NCBI RefSeq assembly: GCF_023657595.1
Contig: NZ_CP098323.1
Span: forward strand, 3,558,001 to 3,622,000
DNA: 64,000 nucleotides
Reading direction: 5' to 3'
Source of the DNA: Cytobacillus firmus
GTDB taxonomy: Bacteria > Bacillota > Bacilli > Bacillales > Cytobacillaceae
Shown: piece after piece, positions 18,009-26,387 of the stretch
How positions within the stretch are numbered: position 1 is the stretch's first letter
How the letters are laid out: the number at the start of each line of letters is the position of its first letter
The notes under the pieces: generated by a model
Database searches by the model: none
What the model saw: the letters and a program-made list of their open reading frames with translations, nothing else
What the model was told of the DNA's origin: nothing
Position numbers and translations under genes: made by a program

Positions 18009-19559
18009 TTATAGCGGGATATTTCCATGCTTTTTATGAGGCCTGCTTTCTTTCTTATTGCGTAGCATTTCAAGCGCCTGAATGAGCTTGATTCTGGTTT
18101 CACGCGGATCGATGACATCATCCACCATGCCCCGGCTTGCCGCCACATATGGATTGGCGAACTTTTCTCTGTACTCTTCGATTTTTTGTGCCCTTGTTGC
18201 CTCGGGATCATCACTGTTCTGGATTTCCCTTGCAAAAATAATGTTGGCTGCACCTTGAGGACCCATTACGGCTACTTCCGCATTCGGCCATGCAAAAACA
18301 AGATCAGCGCCAATAGATTTACTGTTAAGGGCAACGTAAGCCCCGCCGAATGCTTTTCTTAAAATAACAGTAAGCTTTGGCACCGTTGCTTCTGAGTAAG
18401 CATAGAGAATCTTTGCTCCGTGCCGTATAATTCCGCCATGCTCCTGTTTAACACCCGGGAAAAAGCCTGTGACGTCCTCAAATGTAATAAGTGGGATATT
18501 AAAGGAATCACAGAACCGGATAAACCTTGAAGCCTTATCAGAAGAATCTATGTCCAAGCCTCCCGCCATTACCTTCGGCTGATTGCAGACAAGTCCCACT
18601 GTCTCACCCTTGATCCGGGCAAGGCCGACTACAATATTTTTAGCGAAGTCGCGCTGCACCTCCATAAAAGTATCTTTATCCACTACCTGTTCAATGACTT
18701 TTCGGACGTCATATGGACGAAGGGCATCAAAAGGAATCACGTCTGTCAAATCAGGACGGTAATCATCTTCTTCATCCCATTCGGACATAGGTGGTTTCTC
18801 TTCGTTATTCTGCGGAAGGTAGCTTAACAGACTCCGCACCTGCCCAATCACTTCCTCTTCGGACTCCCCTCTAAAGTGAGCGTTTCCGCTGATCGTATTG
18901 TGGACAAGTGCACCGCCAAGATCCTCAGGAGAAATTTTCTCCCCAGTCACCGTTTCGATTACTTTTGGTCCGGTTATGAACATCTGGCTCGTCTTTTCCA
19001 CCATAAAGACAAAATCCGTAATCGCCGGAGAATACACTGCACCGCCGGCACAAGGCCCCATAATAACTGAAATCTGCGGAATCACGCCTGAATAAATGGA
19101 ATTCCGGTAGAAAATATGGCCGTACCCATCAAGGGAAACAACACCTTCCTGTATTCTGGCGCCGCCGGAATCATTCAAGCCTACAAATGGCGCTCCATTT
19201 TCAGCTGCTAAATCCATTACATTGGCAATTTTTTTTGCATGCATCTCCCCGAGAGCGCCCCCAAAAACGGTAAAGTCCTGTGAAAATAAGAAGATAGGAC
19301 GTCCGTTGACCTTTCCATAGCCAGTTACTACACCATCTCCGGGCCCTTTTTGGTTTTCCAGTCCAAAATCCGTGCTGCGGTGCTCAATAAATGGGTTCAG
19401 CTCAACGAAAGTTCCCGGATCTACTAATAAATCGATTCGTTCCCGGGCAGTCAGTTTTCCTTTTTCATGCTGTTTTTGTATACGCTCATCCCCTCCGCCC
19501 AGTTCTACTTCCCTGCGCCTGTCGTATAACTCATTTATTTTCTCATAGATGTCTGCCAT
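18009..19559 (-). CDS. yqjD: Acyl-CoA carboxylase beta subunit, propionyl/methylmalonyl type
   Basis: A 516-residue carboxyltransferase of the PccB/MmdA family, moving carboxyl between biotin and an acyl-CoA such as propionyl-CoA. The two crotonase-like halves are complete; GGARIQEG and the oxyanion-hole glycines (GPCAGGAVYSP, RKAFGGAYVA) are seen. The neighbour three bases upstream is methylmalonyl-CoA epimerase, so the expected job is the carboxylation step that feeds methylmalonyl-CoA mutase. No dedicated biotin carboxylase or biotin carrier lies beside it, so its partner subunits must be elsewhere, or it may be a decarboxylase component. Confidence 0.9.
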   Translation of the reverse strand: MADIYEKINELYDRRREVELGGGDERIQKQHEKGKLTARERIDLLVDPGTFVELNPFIEHRSTDFGLENQKGPGDGVVTGYGKVNGRPIFLFSQDFTVFGGALGEMHAKKIANVMDLAAENGAPFVGLNDSGGARIQEGVVSLDGYGHIFYRNSIYSGVIPQISVIMGPCAGGAVYSPAITDFVFMVEKTSQMFITGPKVIETVTGEKISPEDLGGALVHNTISGNAHFRGESEEEVIGQVRSLLSYLPQNNEEKPPMSEWDEEDDYRPDLTDVIPFDALRPYDVRKVIEQVVDKDTFMEVQRDFAKNIVVGLARIKGETVGLVCNQPKVMAGGLDIDSSDKASRFIRFCDSFNIPLITFEDVTGFFPGVKQEHGGIIRHGAKILYAYSEATVPKLTVILRKAFGGAYVALNSKSIGADLVFAWPNAEVAVMGPQGAANIIFAREIQNSDDPEATRAQKIEEYREKFANPYVAASRGMVDDVIDPRETRIKLIQALEMLRNKKESRPHKKHGNIPL

Positions 19560-19562
19560 GCC

Positions 19563-19973
19563 TTATTTCAATCCTTTCTTTTCACAGAATTCATATAATA
19601 TACCGCCTGCTGATTTCGGATGCATAAAGGCTACATGGGCACCGCCCGCACCAATCTTTGGTTCATCCTGCAGCATCCTGATACCCTGTTCTTTCATTTC
19701 GTTTATGCGTTCTTGTATGCTGTCAACTCCCAGTGCAACATGATGCAGCCCTTCTCCCCGCTTTTCAATAAACTTGGCAATTGGGCTTTCTTCACTTATC
19801 GGCTCCAGCAGCTCGAGTTTCGTTTCCCCCGCTTTAATAAACGCCACCTTTACTCCCTGGCTGTCCACTTCCTCTAATCCGAGAAATTCAAGCTTGAGCG
19901 TTTCAGTATAAAATGGAAGCGCTTCATCAATAGACCTGACAGCAATTCCAATATGGTCCACCTTCTTAATCAT
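19563..19973 (-). CDS. mce: Methylmalonyl-CoA epimerase
   Basis: A 136-residue vicinal-oxygen-chelate enzyme interconverting the S and R forms of methylmalonyl-CoA. The metal ligands are visible: DHIGIAV (His7), ELLEP, LHHVAL and the C-terminal ILYEFCE with Glu. It is the first gene of the pair with yqjD and supplies the R isomer for the mutase encoded at 26-30 kb. The start is preceded by AAGAGGAGG. Confidence 0.92.
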   Translation of the reverse strand: MIKKVDHIGIAVRSIDEALPFYTETLKLEFLGLEEVDSQGVKVAFIKAGETKLELLEPISEESPIAKFIEKRGEGLHHVALGVDSIQERINEMKEQGIRMLQDEPKIGAGGAHVAFMHPKSAGGILYEFCEKKGLK

Positions 19974-20091
19974 CTGTTTCCCTCCTCTTGGATGTCGAAA
20001 TTATGAACTTCCTGCATTAAACAGGCATATTTTAAATCTATTATTTAAATATTCGTTAAAAATGTCGAAAATCCTTTTAAAAATTGAGCGG

Positions 20092-20120
20092 TTGTTCAAT
20101 TTGATGATTCTTAGTAAAAT
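20092..20120 (+). promoter_or_regulatory. Candidate prli42 promoter
   Basis: TTGTTC (20092-20097) and TAAAAT (20115-20120) are 17 bases apart, about 30 bases before the small gene. Confidence 0.45.
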
Positions 20121-20151
20121 AAGAGTAAGAATTGGGACAAGGAGGCATAGA

Positions 20152-20247
20152 ATGTCAAATAAGAAACTGGCGAAAGTCATTGTCTATCTAATGATATTTG
20201 CAATGCTCGCATCTACCCTCATTATGGGTATGTCGATGTTTTTATAA
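20152..20247 (+). CDS. prli42: Stressosome-associated miniprotein Prli42
   Basis: A 31-residue membrane miniprotein, starting MSNKKLAKVIVYLMI and ending in a single hydrophobic helix. In length, N-terminal lysines and helix pattern it matches Prli42, which in Listeria was reported to anchor the stressosome (RsbR/S/T) at the membrane and is conserved widely in Firmicutes. ACAAGGAGG lies seven bases before the ATG. A longer frame from 20062 has no ribosome site. It stands alone between its own promoter and terminator. Recognition is from memory of the family. Confidence 0.86.
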   Translation: MSNKKLAKVIVYLMIFAMLASTLIMGMSMFL

Positions 20248-20268
20248 CAGGGGAACTCTATTCATTAG

Positions 20269-20301
20269 CTGCTCTGGATGGCAATTCCGGGCAGTTTTTT
20301 T
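20269..20301 (+). terminator. Terminator of prli42
   Basis: A ten-base-pair hairpin with wobble pairs (CTGCTCTGGA / TTCCGGGCAG) and seven T residues, shortly after the prli42 stop. Confidence 0.75.
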
Positions 20302-20340
20302 GTTTGATTGTTTTAGTTGATGCTTTTTAACGAAATCCCA

Positions 20341-20450
20341 AGAGCTGGAGAAACTTCGGACACAAAAAGCAGGGAACCAGGGAGTTGAGTCCGGACATTG
20401 AGCAACTTCGGACACCAAAGGCAAAAATATGAACTGCAGAGTCCGAAGTT
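20341..20450. repeat. Intergenic repeat with AACTTCGGAC modules
   Basis: AACTTCGGACAC occurs at 20352-20363 and again at 20404-20415. GTCCGAAGTT, its complement, is at 20441-20450, and the palindrome GTCCGGAC is at 20389-20396. The block has no ribosome site or coding frame and sits between two terminators. It looks like a unit of a dispersed intergenic family, but only one block is in this window. Confidence 0.6.
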
Positions 20451-20467
20451 AGCGTTTATCCAGCTCA

Positions 20468-20495
20468 TAAAAAAACTGCATCCATTCAGATGCAG
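20468..20495 (-). terminator. Terminator of the L,D-transpeptidase gene
   Basis: CTGCATC/GATGCAG hairpin followed on the minus strand by eight T residues, 13 bases after the stop. Confidence 0.82.
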
Positions 20496-20507
20496 CTGTA
20501 CATTCTT

Positions 20508-21029
20508 TCAATTATCTTTTTTTATGGCGCCGTAATCTCTTCCAAGTTCGTCAAAGCTCTTAGCTGAGGTGACTACTAAGATTTTTGTTCCAAGCGGCAC
20601 GGATTCGTATAGAGACTCGACTGCCTCATTCTGCAATCTGATACATCCATTGGAGACATATCTGCCGATGGACGAAGGATCGTTCGTCCCGTGAATGCCA
20701 TAGATTCTGCCATCAGTATTTTCTGCGTCAAACCCAATCCACCTTGTGCCGAGCGGATTCCGGGGGTCACCGCCTTTTATGTCCTTTTTTCTGTAGTAAG
20801 GATCAGCTGCCTTTACAGTCACAGTGAACAGCCCTTCCGGTGTAAGGTCATCCGTTTTCCCGGTTGCAGCTGAGATGACATTCTGCACTTTATGATTCTG
20901 TACAAACGCTACTTCATTTGTGCGTTTATTGACAATCAGAAATGGATCTCCAGGCAGCGGATTAAGTCCCAATGGCCAGATTGGGGAAAGTGAAAAAAAC
21001 AGGATGGCCGCTGCAGCAAACTTCAGCAT
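20508..21029 (-). CDS. L,D-transpeptidase
   Basis: A 173-residue protein with an N-terminal signal or anchor segment (about 3-21) and a YkuD-type L,D-transpeptidase domain. The active-site signature HGTNDPSSIGRYVSNGCIRL ends the domain, with Cys in the SNGCIRL part as the nucleophile. Such enzymes form 3-3 cross-links in peptidoglycan or attach proteins to it outside the membrane. It lacks the LysM domain of YkuD itself. It ends before the FUSC-like gene at 21057, so it may be the second gene of that transcript. Confidence 0.9.
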   Translation of the reverse strand: MLKFAAAAILFFSLSPIWPLGLNPLPGDPFLIVNKRTNEVAFVQNHKVQNVISAATGKTDDLTPEGLFTVTVKAADPYYRKKDIKGGDPRNPLGTRWIGFDAENTDGRIYGIHGTNDPSSIGRYVSNGCIRLQNEAVESLYESVPLGTKILVVTSAKSFDELGRDYGAIKKDN

Positions 21030-21056
21030 GACAATTCACGCTCCAATTCCTTTTCC

Positions 21057-22049
21057 TTAGTTTGCTTCTCCAGTCCCGCTTTGATTCATTTCCTTATCCT
21101 TTAACCCTTTAAAAGAGCTCTTAATAATTAAATACTGTTCCATTTCTTTTACAAAGTGAAGCAGTGCAGCACGTGCTTCAAATTCCTCCCTCGTTTTGGG
21201 GAGCTCCATATTTTCAAAAGAAACCTTCATACGGTACAATTTCTCCAGGAATAGCAGGGCCGTATTGCCCGGGTGGATATGTTCCGATAATTCTTCAATA
21301 AAATCAGCGATCATCTCTCCCTGTTCAACAGGAAGTGCAATGGAAGTAACACTTGGAAGTACCCTCTCAATAATTTCAAATTGTTTTTCCCTCATTTTGA
21401 AATAATGATAATATAAATTTTCATCTCTTCGAAAGTGATTTTCAACATCCCTGAAGGCCAGCGCTTTTGCCTCGTCGATCATTTCCATTGTTTCAGTAAT
21501 TTCTCTGCCGTCCCAGCTGCTTTCATGGGTCCGCAAATACCTCACGATTTCGTCAAAGATCACCTTAAAGTTTTCTTCTATTTCAAGTCTATATTCCTTA
21601 AGCTTCGATTCCAGGCTCGGCATGTAAAGGTTTGCGATTAGTGCAACACCGATTCCGACAATAATTATGCCCAATTCATTCAGCAAGAGGTCCTTTGAAA
21701 CCTCTCCTGCAGAATAAATATGCAAAATTATAACTGAGCTTGTTACAATTCCATCGCTGGCCTTTGCCATGACAGCTGCCGGAATAAAAAACAGCAGCAG
21801 CAGTCCGATTACAAGCGGGTGGTAAGCAATGCCCTCAAAAAACAAAGATGAAAACGCCATTGCCAGCAGACAGGCAAAAAATCGGTCCCATGAAGCCCGG
21901 AGTGATTTTTTCTTTGTGACTTTTATGCATAATATAGTCAGGATTCCTGCAGAAACAAAATTATCAAGCTGCAGCATCTGTGCAATCATGATGCTGATGG
22001 AAGTCCCCACTGCAGTCTTGATTGTCCGGTAGCCAATTCTGTATTTCAT
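21057..22049 (-). CDS. yqjA: Aromatic acid exporter-like membrane protein
   Basis: A 330-residue protein of the ArAE/FUSC superfamily (DUF939-like). Hydrophobic helices fill residues about 10-145, and the C-terminal half is a soluble helical domain with many charged residues. The family includes putative aromatic acid exporters, but no substrate is known for the Bacillus member YqjA. The gene order art-yqjA matches B. subtilis. Confidence 0.85.
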   Translation of the reverse strand: MKYRIGYRTIKTAVGTSISIMIAQMLQLDNFVSAGILTILCIKVTKKKSLRASWDRFFACLLAMAFSSLFFEGIAYHPLVIGLLLLFFIPAAVMAKASDGIVTSSVIILHIYSAGEVSKDLLLNELGIIIVGIGVALIANLYMPSLESKLKEYRLEIEENFKVIFDEIVRYLRTHESSWDGREITETMEMIDEAKALAFRDVENHFRRDENLYYHYFKMREKQFEIIERVLPSVTSIALPVEQGEMIADFIEELSEHIHPGNTALLFLEKLYRMKVSFENMELPKTREEFEARAALLHFVKEMEQYLIIKSSFKGLKDKEMNQSGTGEAN

Positions 22050-22161
22050 TTATTCAAACTCCTATATTCAATTGCCCATCTAATTTTAAAAAGGCTGTCA
22101 GGTATTAAATGCGAAAGAGAAGATGATCATGTTGACCATCTTCTCCCATAGCATATATCGA

Positions 22162-22884
22162 TTATAGCATTTTTTGCAAGAAATCCCTTGCACGTTCACT
22201 CTTAGGATTAGAAAAAAATTCTTCAGGCGAAGAATCCTCTACAAGCACACCGCCATCGAGGAACAGCACCCTGTCTGCCACTTCACGGGCAAAGCCCATT
22301 TCATGGGTAACAATCGCCATTGTCATGCCAGTATGTGCTAAATTCTTCATAACGTCCAGCACTTCTTTCACCATTTCCGGGTCAAGAGCAGATGTTGGCT
22401 CATCAAAAAGCATAACTTCAGGCTGCATGGCAAGAGCTCTTGCAATCGCAACCCTTTGTTTCTGCCCCCCGGATAAACGATTGGGGTATTCGTGTGCTTT
22501 AGCAGATAACCCTACCTTCTCCAAAAGCTCGAGCCCTGTTTTCTCGGCTTCCGATTTTGATAATCCCCTAACCTTCATCGGTGCATAGGTCAGGTTTTGC
22601 AGGGCAGTTTTATGGGGGAATAAATGAAAATGCTGAAACACCATCCCCACATTTTGGCGCACTTTCATTATGTTCGTGCTTTTATCCGTAATGTCCTGCC
22701 CATTAATCATGATCCTGCCGTCTGTTGGCAATTCCAGAAGATTGATGCAGCGGAGGAATGTAGACTTCCCGGAACCGGACGGACCTATTACAGCCACTAC
22801 TTCGCCATCTTGAATATTGGTTGAAATTCCTTTAAGAACTTCAAGTTTACCGAAATGCTTATGCAAATTTTCCACTTTAATCAC
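22162..22884 (-). CDS. artR: Arginine-type ABC transporter ATPase
   Basis: A 240-residue polar amino acid ABC ATPase. Walker A GPSGSGKS (residues 34-41), the LSGGQ signature ([15 protein letters not shown]), Walker [14 protein letters not shown] and the switch His in VTHEMGF are all intact. GTG start; the gene overlaps the end of artQ by eight bases and has AAGGAGA upstream. With artQ and artP it forms an importer matching B. subtilis YqiXYZ, assigned to arginine. Confidence 0.94.
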   Translation of the reverse strand: MIKVENLHKHFGKLEVLKGISTNIQDGEVVAVIGPSGSGKSTFLRCINLLELPTDGRIMINGQDITDKSTNIMKVRQNVGMVFQHFHLFPHKTALQNLTYAPMKVRGLSKSEAEKTGLELLEKVGLSAKAHEYPNRLSGGQKQRVAIARALAMQPEVMLFDEPTSALDPEMVKEVLDVMKNLAHTGMTMAIVTHEMGFAREVADRVLFLDGGVLVEDSSPEEFFSNPKSERARDFLQKML

Positions 22885-23536
22885 TGCGTCTCATTCTCCT
22901 TTCAATTCCTTTTCCAAGAACAGTCAGGACCATTACCATAATGTAATAAATCAGCCCGGCAATCAGTATCGGTTCGAAGTAGGAAAACTTTTCGCCTCCC
23001 ACGATGTAAGCCCGGCGCATCACGTCTGTTACTCCAATGACTGTTACGATCGCAGACTCTTTTGTAAGAGTAATAAACTCGTTCATTAATGCAGGCAAAA
23101 TGTTTTTCATTGCCTGCGGAAGTATGATATCCATCATGGCCGGCCTGTATGGAACGCCCAGTGCCATTGCCGCTTCACTTTGGCCTTTATCCACCGCCAG
23201 GATTCCCGCCCTGATGATCTCCGAGATATAGGCCGCTGAATTAAGCCCAAAAGACAGGACGGCAGCTGTGGAAGGATCAATTTTATATCCGATCAGCTGG
23301 GGTGACCCATAATAGATAAGCATCAGCTGAAGAACAAGAGGTGTTCCCCTAAAAACGGATGTATAGGCATCTGCAATCCAGCCAAGAAATTTAAATTTGC
23401 TAATTTTAAAGAATGATAGAATAATACCTAATACAAAACCCAGTATGCCTGCCATAGACACAATTTGCAGCGTGACGCCAATGCCTTTAAGTATATATGG
23501 AAGGGAGGGAATGAACTGCTGAAAATCCAGATTCAC
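22877..23536 (-). CDS. artQ: Arginine-type ABC transporter permease
   Basis: A 219-residue HisM-like permease with about five membrane helices. It carries the EAA loop that contacts the ATPase ([22 protein letters not shown]). GTG start with AAAGGATGG upstream. It lies between artP and artR, and a hairpin in the 91-base gap after artP probably lowers its expression relative to the binding protein. Confidence 0.93.
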   Translation of the reverse strand: MNLDFQQFIPSLPYILKGIGVTLQIVSMAGILGFVLGIILSFFKISKFKFLGWIADAYTSVFRGTPLVLQLMLIYYGSPQLIGYKIDPSTAAVLSFGLNSAAYISEIIRAGILAVDKGQSEAAMALGVPYRPAMMDIILPQAMKNILPALMNEFITLTKESAIVTVIGVTDVMRRAYIVGGEKFSYFEPILIAGLIYYIMVMVLTVLGKGIERRMRRSD

Positions 23537-23584
23537 TATCTTTCCATCCTTTCTGTAAGTAATTTATTTTCTGAGAAGAATAAA

Positions 23585-23613
23585 GCGTCCAAAGGAAGAT
23601 ATGCCTTGGACGC
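23585..23613 (-). terminator. Intercistronic hairpin between artP and artQ
   Basis: A stem of about ten pairs (GCGTCCAAAGG / CCTTGGACGC) with a weak T-tract. Inside an operon of this kind it likely acts as a partial terminator or 3' stabiliser, giving more binding protein than permease. Confidence 0.6.
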
Positions 23614-23627
23614 CAATTCCCAGCGAA

Positions 23628-24416
23628 TTATTTGTTATCAAACCATTTTACGATCAATTCTTCCAATTCACCGTTTTCTTTCATCTTCAAAAGCTCTGCA
23701 TTGAATTCTTCAGTTAATTCACTGCCTTTAGGAAAAGCAATGGCAGAGCCTGCCTCTGTTTCATCTTCTTCAATTGTGAAACCGGCCAGGTCTTTATTTT
23801 TTTCAAAATATCCTTTTGCAACTGTGTCTTCAATCATGGCAGCATCAAATCGGCCTGCCATGATTTCCTGAATTAACTCAGGGATTCGGTTGCGGTTTTC
23901 CACAGTCATATCAACTGTTTCAGCAATTTCTTCTGCCTTATCTGCCTGAATGGAAGCAAGCTGCACACCTATTGTTTTTCCGTCTAAATCTTCCAATGAT
24001 TCAATTCCGCTGCCTTTTTTAGAAACAATCATGTGGCTCGCTGTATAATATACATCGCTGAAATCTACGTTTTCTTTACGCTCTTCAGTAGGAGTCATAC
24101 CCGCTAAAACAAAATCAACCTGGCTCGTTTCCAGTGCAGGGATCAGTCCGTTAAAGTCCATATCCTTCACTTGGATTTCATAGCCCAATTTTTCAGCAAT
24201 CGCTTTGGCCAAATCAACATCAAAGCCGATGATTTCTTCCCCTTTTGCTGAATCTACATATTCAAATGGCGGATAATCCGCTGACGTACCCATTGTTAAA
24301 ACCTTTTTATCTGAGCTTTCTCCAGAGCCGCTTTTTCCATCTTCTTCACTAGTCCCGCATGCAGCTAATAAACCAACTAAAAGCATGCTTAAAGCAATCA
24401 TGATCACTTTTTTCAT
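23628..24416 (-). CDS. artP: Arginine-type ABC transporter substrate-binding lipoprotein
   Basis: A 262-residue periplasmic-binding-protein-family lipoprotein. The signal peptide ends in the lipobox LLAAC, so Cys20 would be lipidated. The SBP_bac_3 domain follows a Ser/Gly/Asp linker, with GTSADYPPFEY and GFDVDLAKAI typical of polar amino acid binders. It is the first gene of artPQR. Candidate ARG boxes upstream suggest control by ArgR, encoded at 46380-46829. Confidence 0.94.
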   Translation of the reverse strand: MKKVIMIALSMLLVGLLAACGTSEEDGKSGSGESSDKKVLTMGTSADYPPFEYVDSAKGEEIIGFDVDLAKAIAEKLGYEIQVKDMDFNGLIPALETSQVDFVLAGMTPTEERKENVDFSDVYYTASHMIVSKKGSGIESLEDLDGKTIGVQLASIQADKAEEIAETVDMTVENRNRIPELIQEIMAGRFDAAMIEDTVAKGYFEKNKDLAGFTIEEDETEAGSAIAFPKGSELTEEFNAELLKMKENGELEELIVKWFDNK

Positions 24417-24460
24417 CTTTGTTTCCCCCTATAAAAATATGAATAATTTCTGCATATCTA

Positions 24461-24474
24461 TTAATAAATATTCA
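24461..24474. promoter_or_regulatory. Candidate ARG box upstream of artP
   Basis: TTAATAAATATTCA matches the ARG-box core TGAAT-N4-ATTCA at 13 of 14 positions. Weaker half-matches (TGAATAATTT at 24440-24449; TGAATTTT at 24480-24487) flank it on both sides. ArgR/AhrC hexamers usually bind paired boxes, so the cluster is suggestive; no binding is shown. Confidence 0.55.
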
Positions 24475-24563
24475 CTAAAATGAATTTTAACAGATTTTTA
24501 TATTTATGCAATAAGGTTTTTAATTATTTATTAGAAGTTTAATTATTCAGATAAATTTCATAC

Positions 24564-24588
24564 AAAAAAAAGCCCCGTTATTCGGGGC
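24564..24588 (-). terminator. Terminator of brxB
   Basis: GCCCCG/CGGGGC hairpin followed on the minus strand by eight T residues, 11 bases after the brxB stop. Confidence 0.85.
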
Positions 24589-24599
24589 CTTTTCGCTAT

Positions 24600-25037
24600 T
24601 TAAACTTCTTCGCAATATTTCTCAAAGGCATCTTGCAGTTTCTGGACTACTGCCATAGGCTCATGGCCTTCGATTTCGTGGCGCTCGATCATCGTGCATA
24701 GCTCACCGTCTTTGAGAAGTGCAAAAGATGGTGATGATGGCGGATAACCTGTGAAGTAAGATCTTGCTTTTTCGGTTGCTTCTTTATCCTGTCCGGCAAA
24801 TACCGTTACCAAATGGTCAGGGCGCTTATCATAATGCAGGGAATGCATGGCTGCAGGACGTGCAATTCCGCCCGCACATCCGCAGACAGAGTTCACCATC
24901 ACAAGTGTAGTTCCCTTCTTATTAAGGGCCTCATCCACTTCTTCAGGTGCCGTTAATTCCGTAAAGCCGGCATGCGTTATTTCCTGACGCGCCTGCCTGA
25001 CAACATCATTCATAAATAAATTAAAATCCATATTCAA
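24600..25037 (-). CDS. brxB: Bacilliredoxin BrxB (YqiW family)
   Basis: A 145-residue thioredoxin-fold protein with a CGC active site at about residues 52-54 (NSVCGCAGG). Bacilliredoxins remove bacillithiol from mixed disulfides on proteins after oxidative stress. A TTG start at 25037 is preferred because AGGAG lies eight bases before it; the ATG at 25043 is only two bases from that site. The product then begins [11 protein letters not shown]. It is monocistronic. Confidence 0.92.
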   Translation of the reverse strand: MNMDFNLFMNDVVRQARQEITHAGFTELTAPEEVDEALNKKGTTLVMVNSVCGCAGGIARPAAMHSLHYDKRPDHLVTVFAGQDKEATEKARSYFTGYPPSSPSFALLKDGELCTMIERHEIEGHEPMAVVQKLQDAFEKYCEEV

Positions 25038-25065
25038 AGTCATCGCTCCTCATTTAAAAATTCTC

Positions 25066-25116
25066 TTGACTATATACATAATACCAATACAATAGTAAAT
25101 TTTACAATCAAGTCAA
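25066..25116. promoter_or_regulatory. Overlapping opposed promoters, brxB and candidate sRNA
   Basis: Rightward: TTGACT (25066-25071), 16 bases, TACAAT (25088-25093). Leftward: TTGACT (complement of 25111-25116), 16 bases, TATTGT (complement of 25089-25094). The two share one -10 region, and the block is bounded by an inverted TTGACT/AGTCAA pair. The leftward one would serve brxB, the rightward one the candidate RNA. Confidence 0.45.
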
Positions 25117-25234
25117 TTTTTCGAATAAAAAAGTTTAGCTTTTGGATTATCGGGGAAAGATAAAACTACAGCTAGATCCATACCCCTAAACTCCCTAGAT
25201 TCGCCAGTGCCCGCAAGGCACTGGCCATTTTTTT
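25100..25234 (+). ncRNA. Candidate small RNA with C-rich loop and strong terminator
   Basis: A perfect nine-base-pair stem GCCAGTGCC/GGCACTGGC (25203-25225) followed by CA and seven T residues is a textbook terminator on the plus strand, yet no plus-strand gene precedes it. A promoter-like TTGACT/TACAAT pair lies about 110 bases upstream. Just before the terminator the RNA would carry single-stranded ATACCCCTAAACTCCC, the type of C-rich seed used by several Gram-positive regulatory RNAs. No start codon with a ribosome site lies in between. On the minus strand the hairpin has no T-tract, so it is not the meaB terminator. Confidence 0.45.
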
Positions 25235-25268
25235 GCCTTCGGGAAAAGCCTGCCCGAAACAGAAAGCT

Positions 25269-26387
25269 CTATCTTTTTGTATAAACATTAAACAATTCTT
25301 CAACTGCAGATGTAACCGTCCTGTTCCCTGCGATGACCTCGTTCTCTATTTTTGGAAGAAGCGGTTTTATGTCAGGATGATAAAAAAAGCTGAATTGGAG
25401 CTGATCCAGAATCATAGAATGTATCCATTGTTTTGTCTGGAGCCTTCTTCTTTCTTCAAAAACTCCTGATGTCTTTGCCGTATTTTCAAACGTTTTGATC
25501 ACATTCCAGATCTCAGAGATGCCTTCATGAAAGACAGATGAGCAGGTATAAGCTTTCGTTTGCCATCCTTTAGTAGCTGGCTGAAGAAAGTGAAGGATAC
25601 GGTTATACTCTGCTTTTGTTTTTTCGGCCAATTTTTTATTGCTTCCATCGGCTTTATTGACAATTACCGCATCAGCCAGTTCCATAATGCCTTTTTTCAT
25701 TCCCTGCAGTTCATCCCCTGCCCCAGTCAGTGTTAAAAGCATAAAGAAATCCACCATTTCCCTGACAATGACTTCACTTTGTCCCACACCGACGGTTTCA
25801 ACGAGAATAACATCAAAGCCTGCTGCTTCACACAGCAGCATGGTCTCTCTTGTTTTTCTGTGGACACCTCCCAGTTTCCCGGCTGAAGGAGAAGGTCTTA
25901 TGAAAGCACGCGGGTTTCTTGATAGCTGCTCCATTCTTGTTTTATCGCCAAGGATGCTGCCGCCGCTCAAGCTTGAGCTCGGATCAACGGCAAGAACAGC
26001 TGTTTTTAAACCCGCATCACATAGATATGTCCCAAAAGATTCAATGAACGTGCTCTTTCCTGCCCCCGGCACTCCGGTTATCCCGATCCTGAGCGATCGC
26101 CCTGAATGAGGCAGGAGCCTGTGCAGGAGTTCCTGTGCATGGCGAAAATGATGCTCTGCGTTACTTTCAATCAGAGTGATCGCTCTTGCAAGAACAGTTC
26201 TGCTGCCACTCAAGATTCCTTCTTCAAGAACGTCAAGATCCGGCAGAGAGGCAGATTTTTTTTGAAACCTGCCTATTTTCTCGAATTTCTGCTTCGGCTC
26301 ACCTGAATCCACACCACTGCGCACGGTGCTTGTAAAATCTTCTGCCTTTTCTTCATCAAACCATTCCGGTTTTTTATCCTCAGTCAT
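25269..26387 (-). CDS. meaB: Methylmalonyl-CoA mutase-associated GTPase MeaB
   Basis: A 372-residue G3E GTPase that guards the B12 mutase by gating cofactor delivery and release of damaged cobalamin. The P-loop GVPGAGKS is near residues 105-112; VDPSS, ETVGVGQ and NKADG are the other GTPase motifs. The C-terminal dimerisation arm (IHSMILDQLQ onward) is present, with a longer than usual N-terminus of about 45 hydrophilic residues. It starts directly after the mutB stop and is the last gene of mutA-mutB-meaB. Confidence 0.94.
   Translation of the reverse strand: MTEDKKPEWFDEEKAEDFTSTVRSGVDSGEPKQKFEKIGRFQKKSASLPDLDVLEEGILSGSRTVLARAITLIESNAEHHFRHAQELLHRLLPHSGRSLRIGITGVPGAGKSTFIESFGTYLCDAGLKTAVLAVDPSSSLSGGSILGDKTRMEQLSRNPRAFIRPSPSAGKLGGVHRKTRETMLLCEAAGFDVILVETVGVGQSEVIVREMVDFFMLLTLTGAGDELQGMKKGIMELADAVIVNKADGSNKKLAEKTKAEYNRILHFLQPATKGWQTKAYTCSSVFHEGISEIWNVIKTFENTAKTSGVFEERRRLQTKQWIHSMILDQLQFSFFYHPDIKPLLPKIENEVIAGNRTVTSAVEELFNVYTKR

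Noticed and set aside
17927..18253. 108-codon minus-strand frame between yqjE and yqjD
   Set aside because: It overlaps the 3' end of yqjD in another frame and has no ribosome site or domain.
25238..25259. Hairpin TTCGGG/CCCGAA next to the meaB stop
   Set aside because: No T-tract on the minus strand, so it is not called as a meaB terminator.
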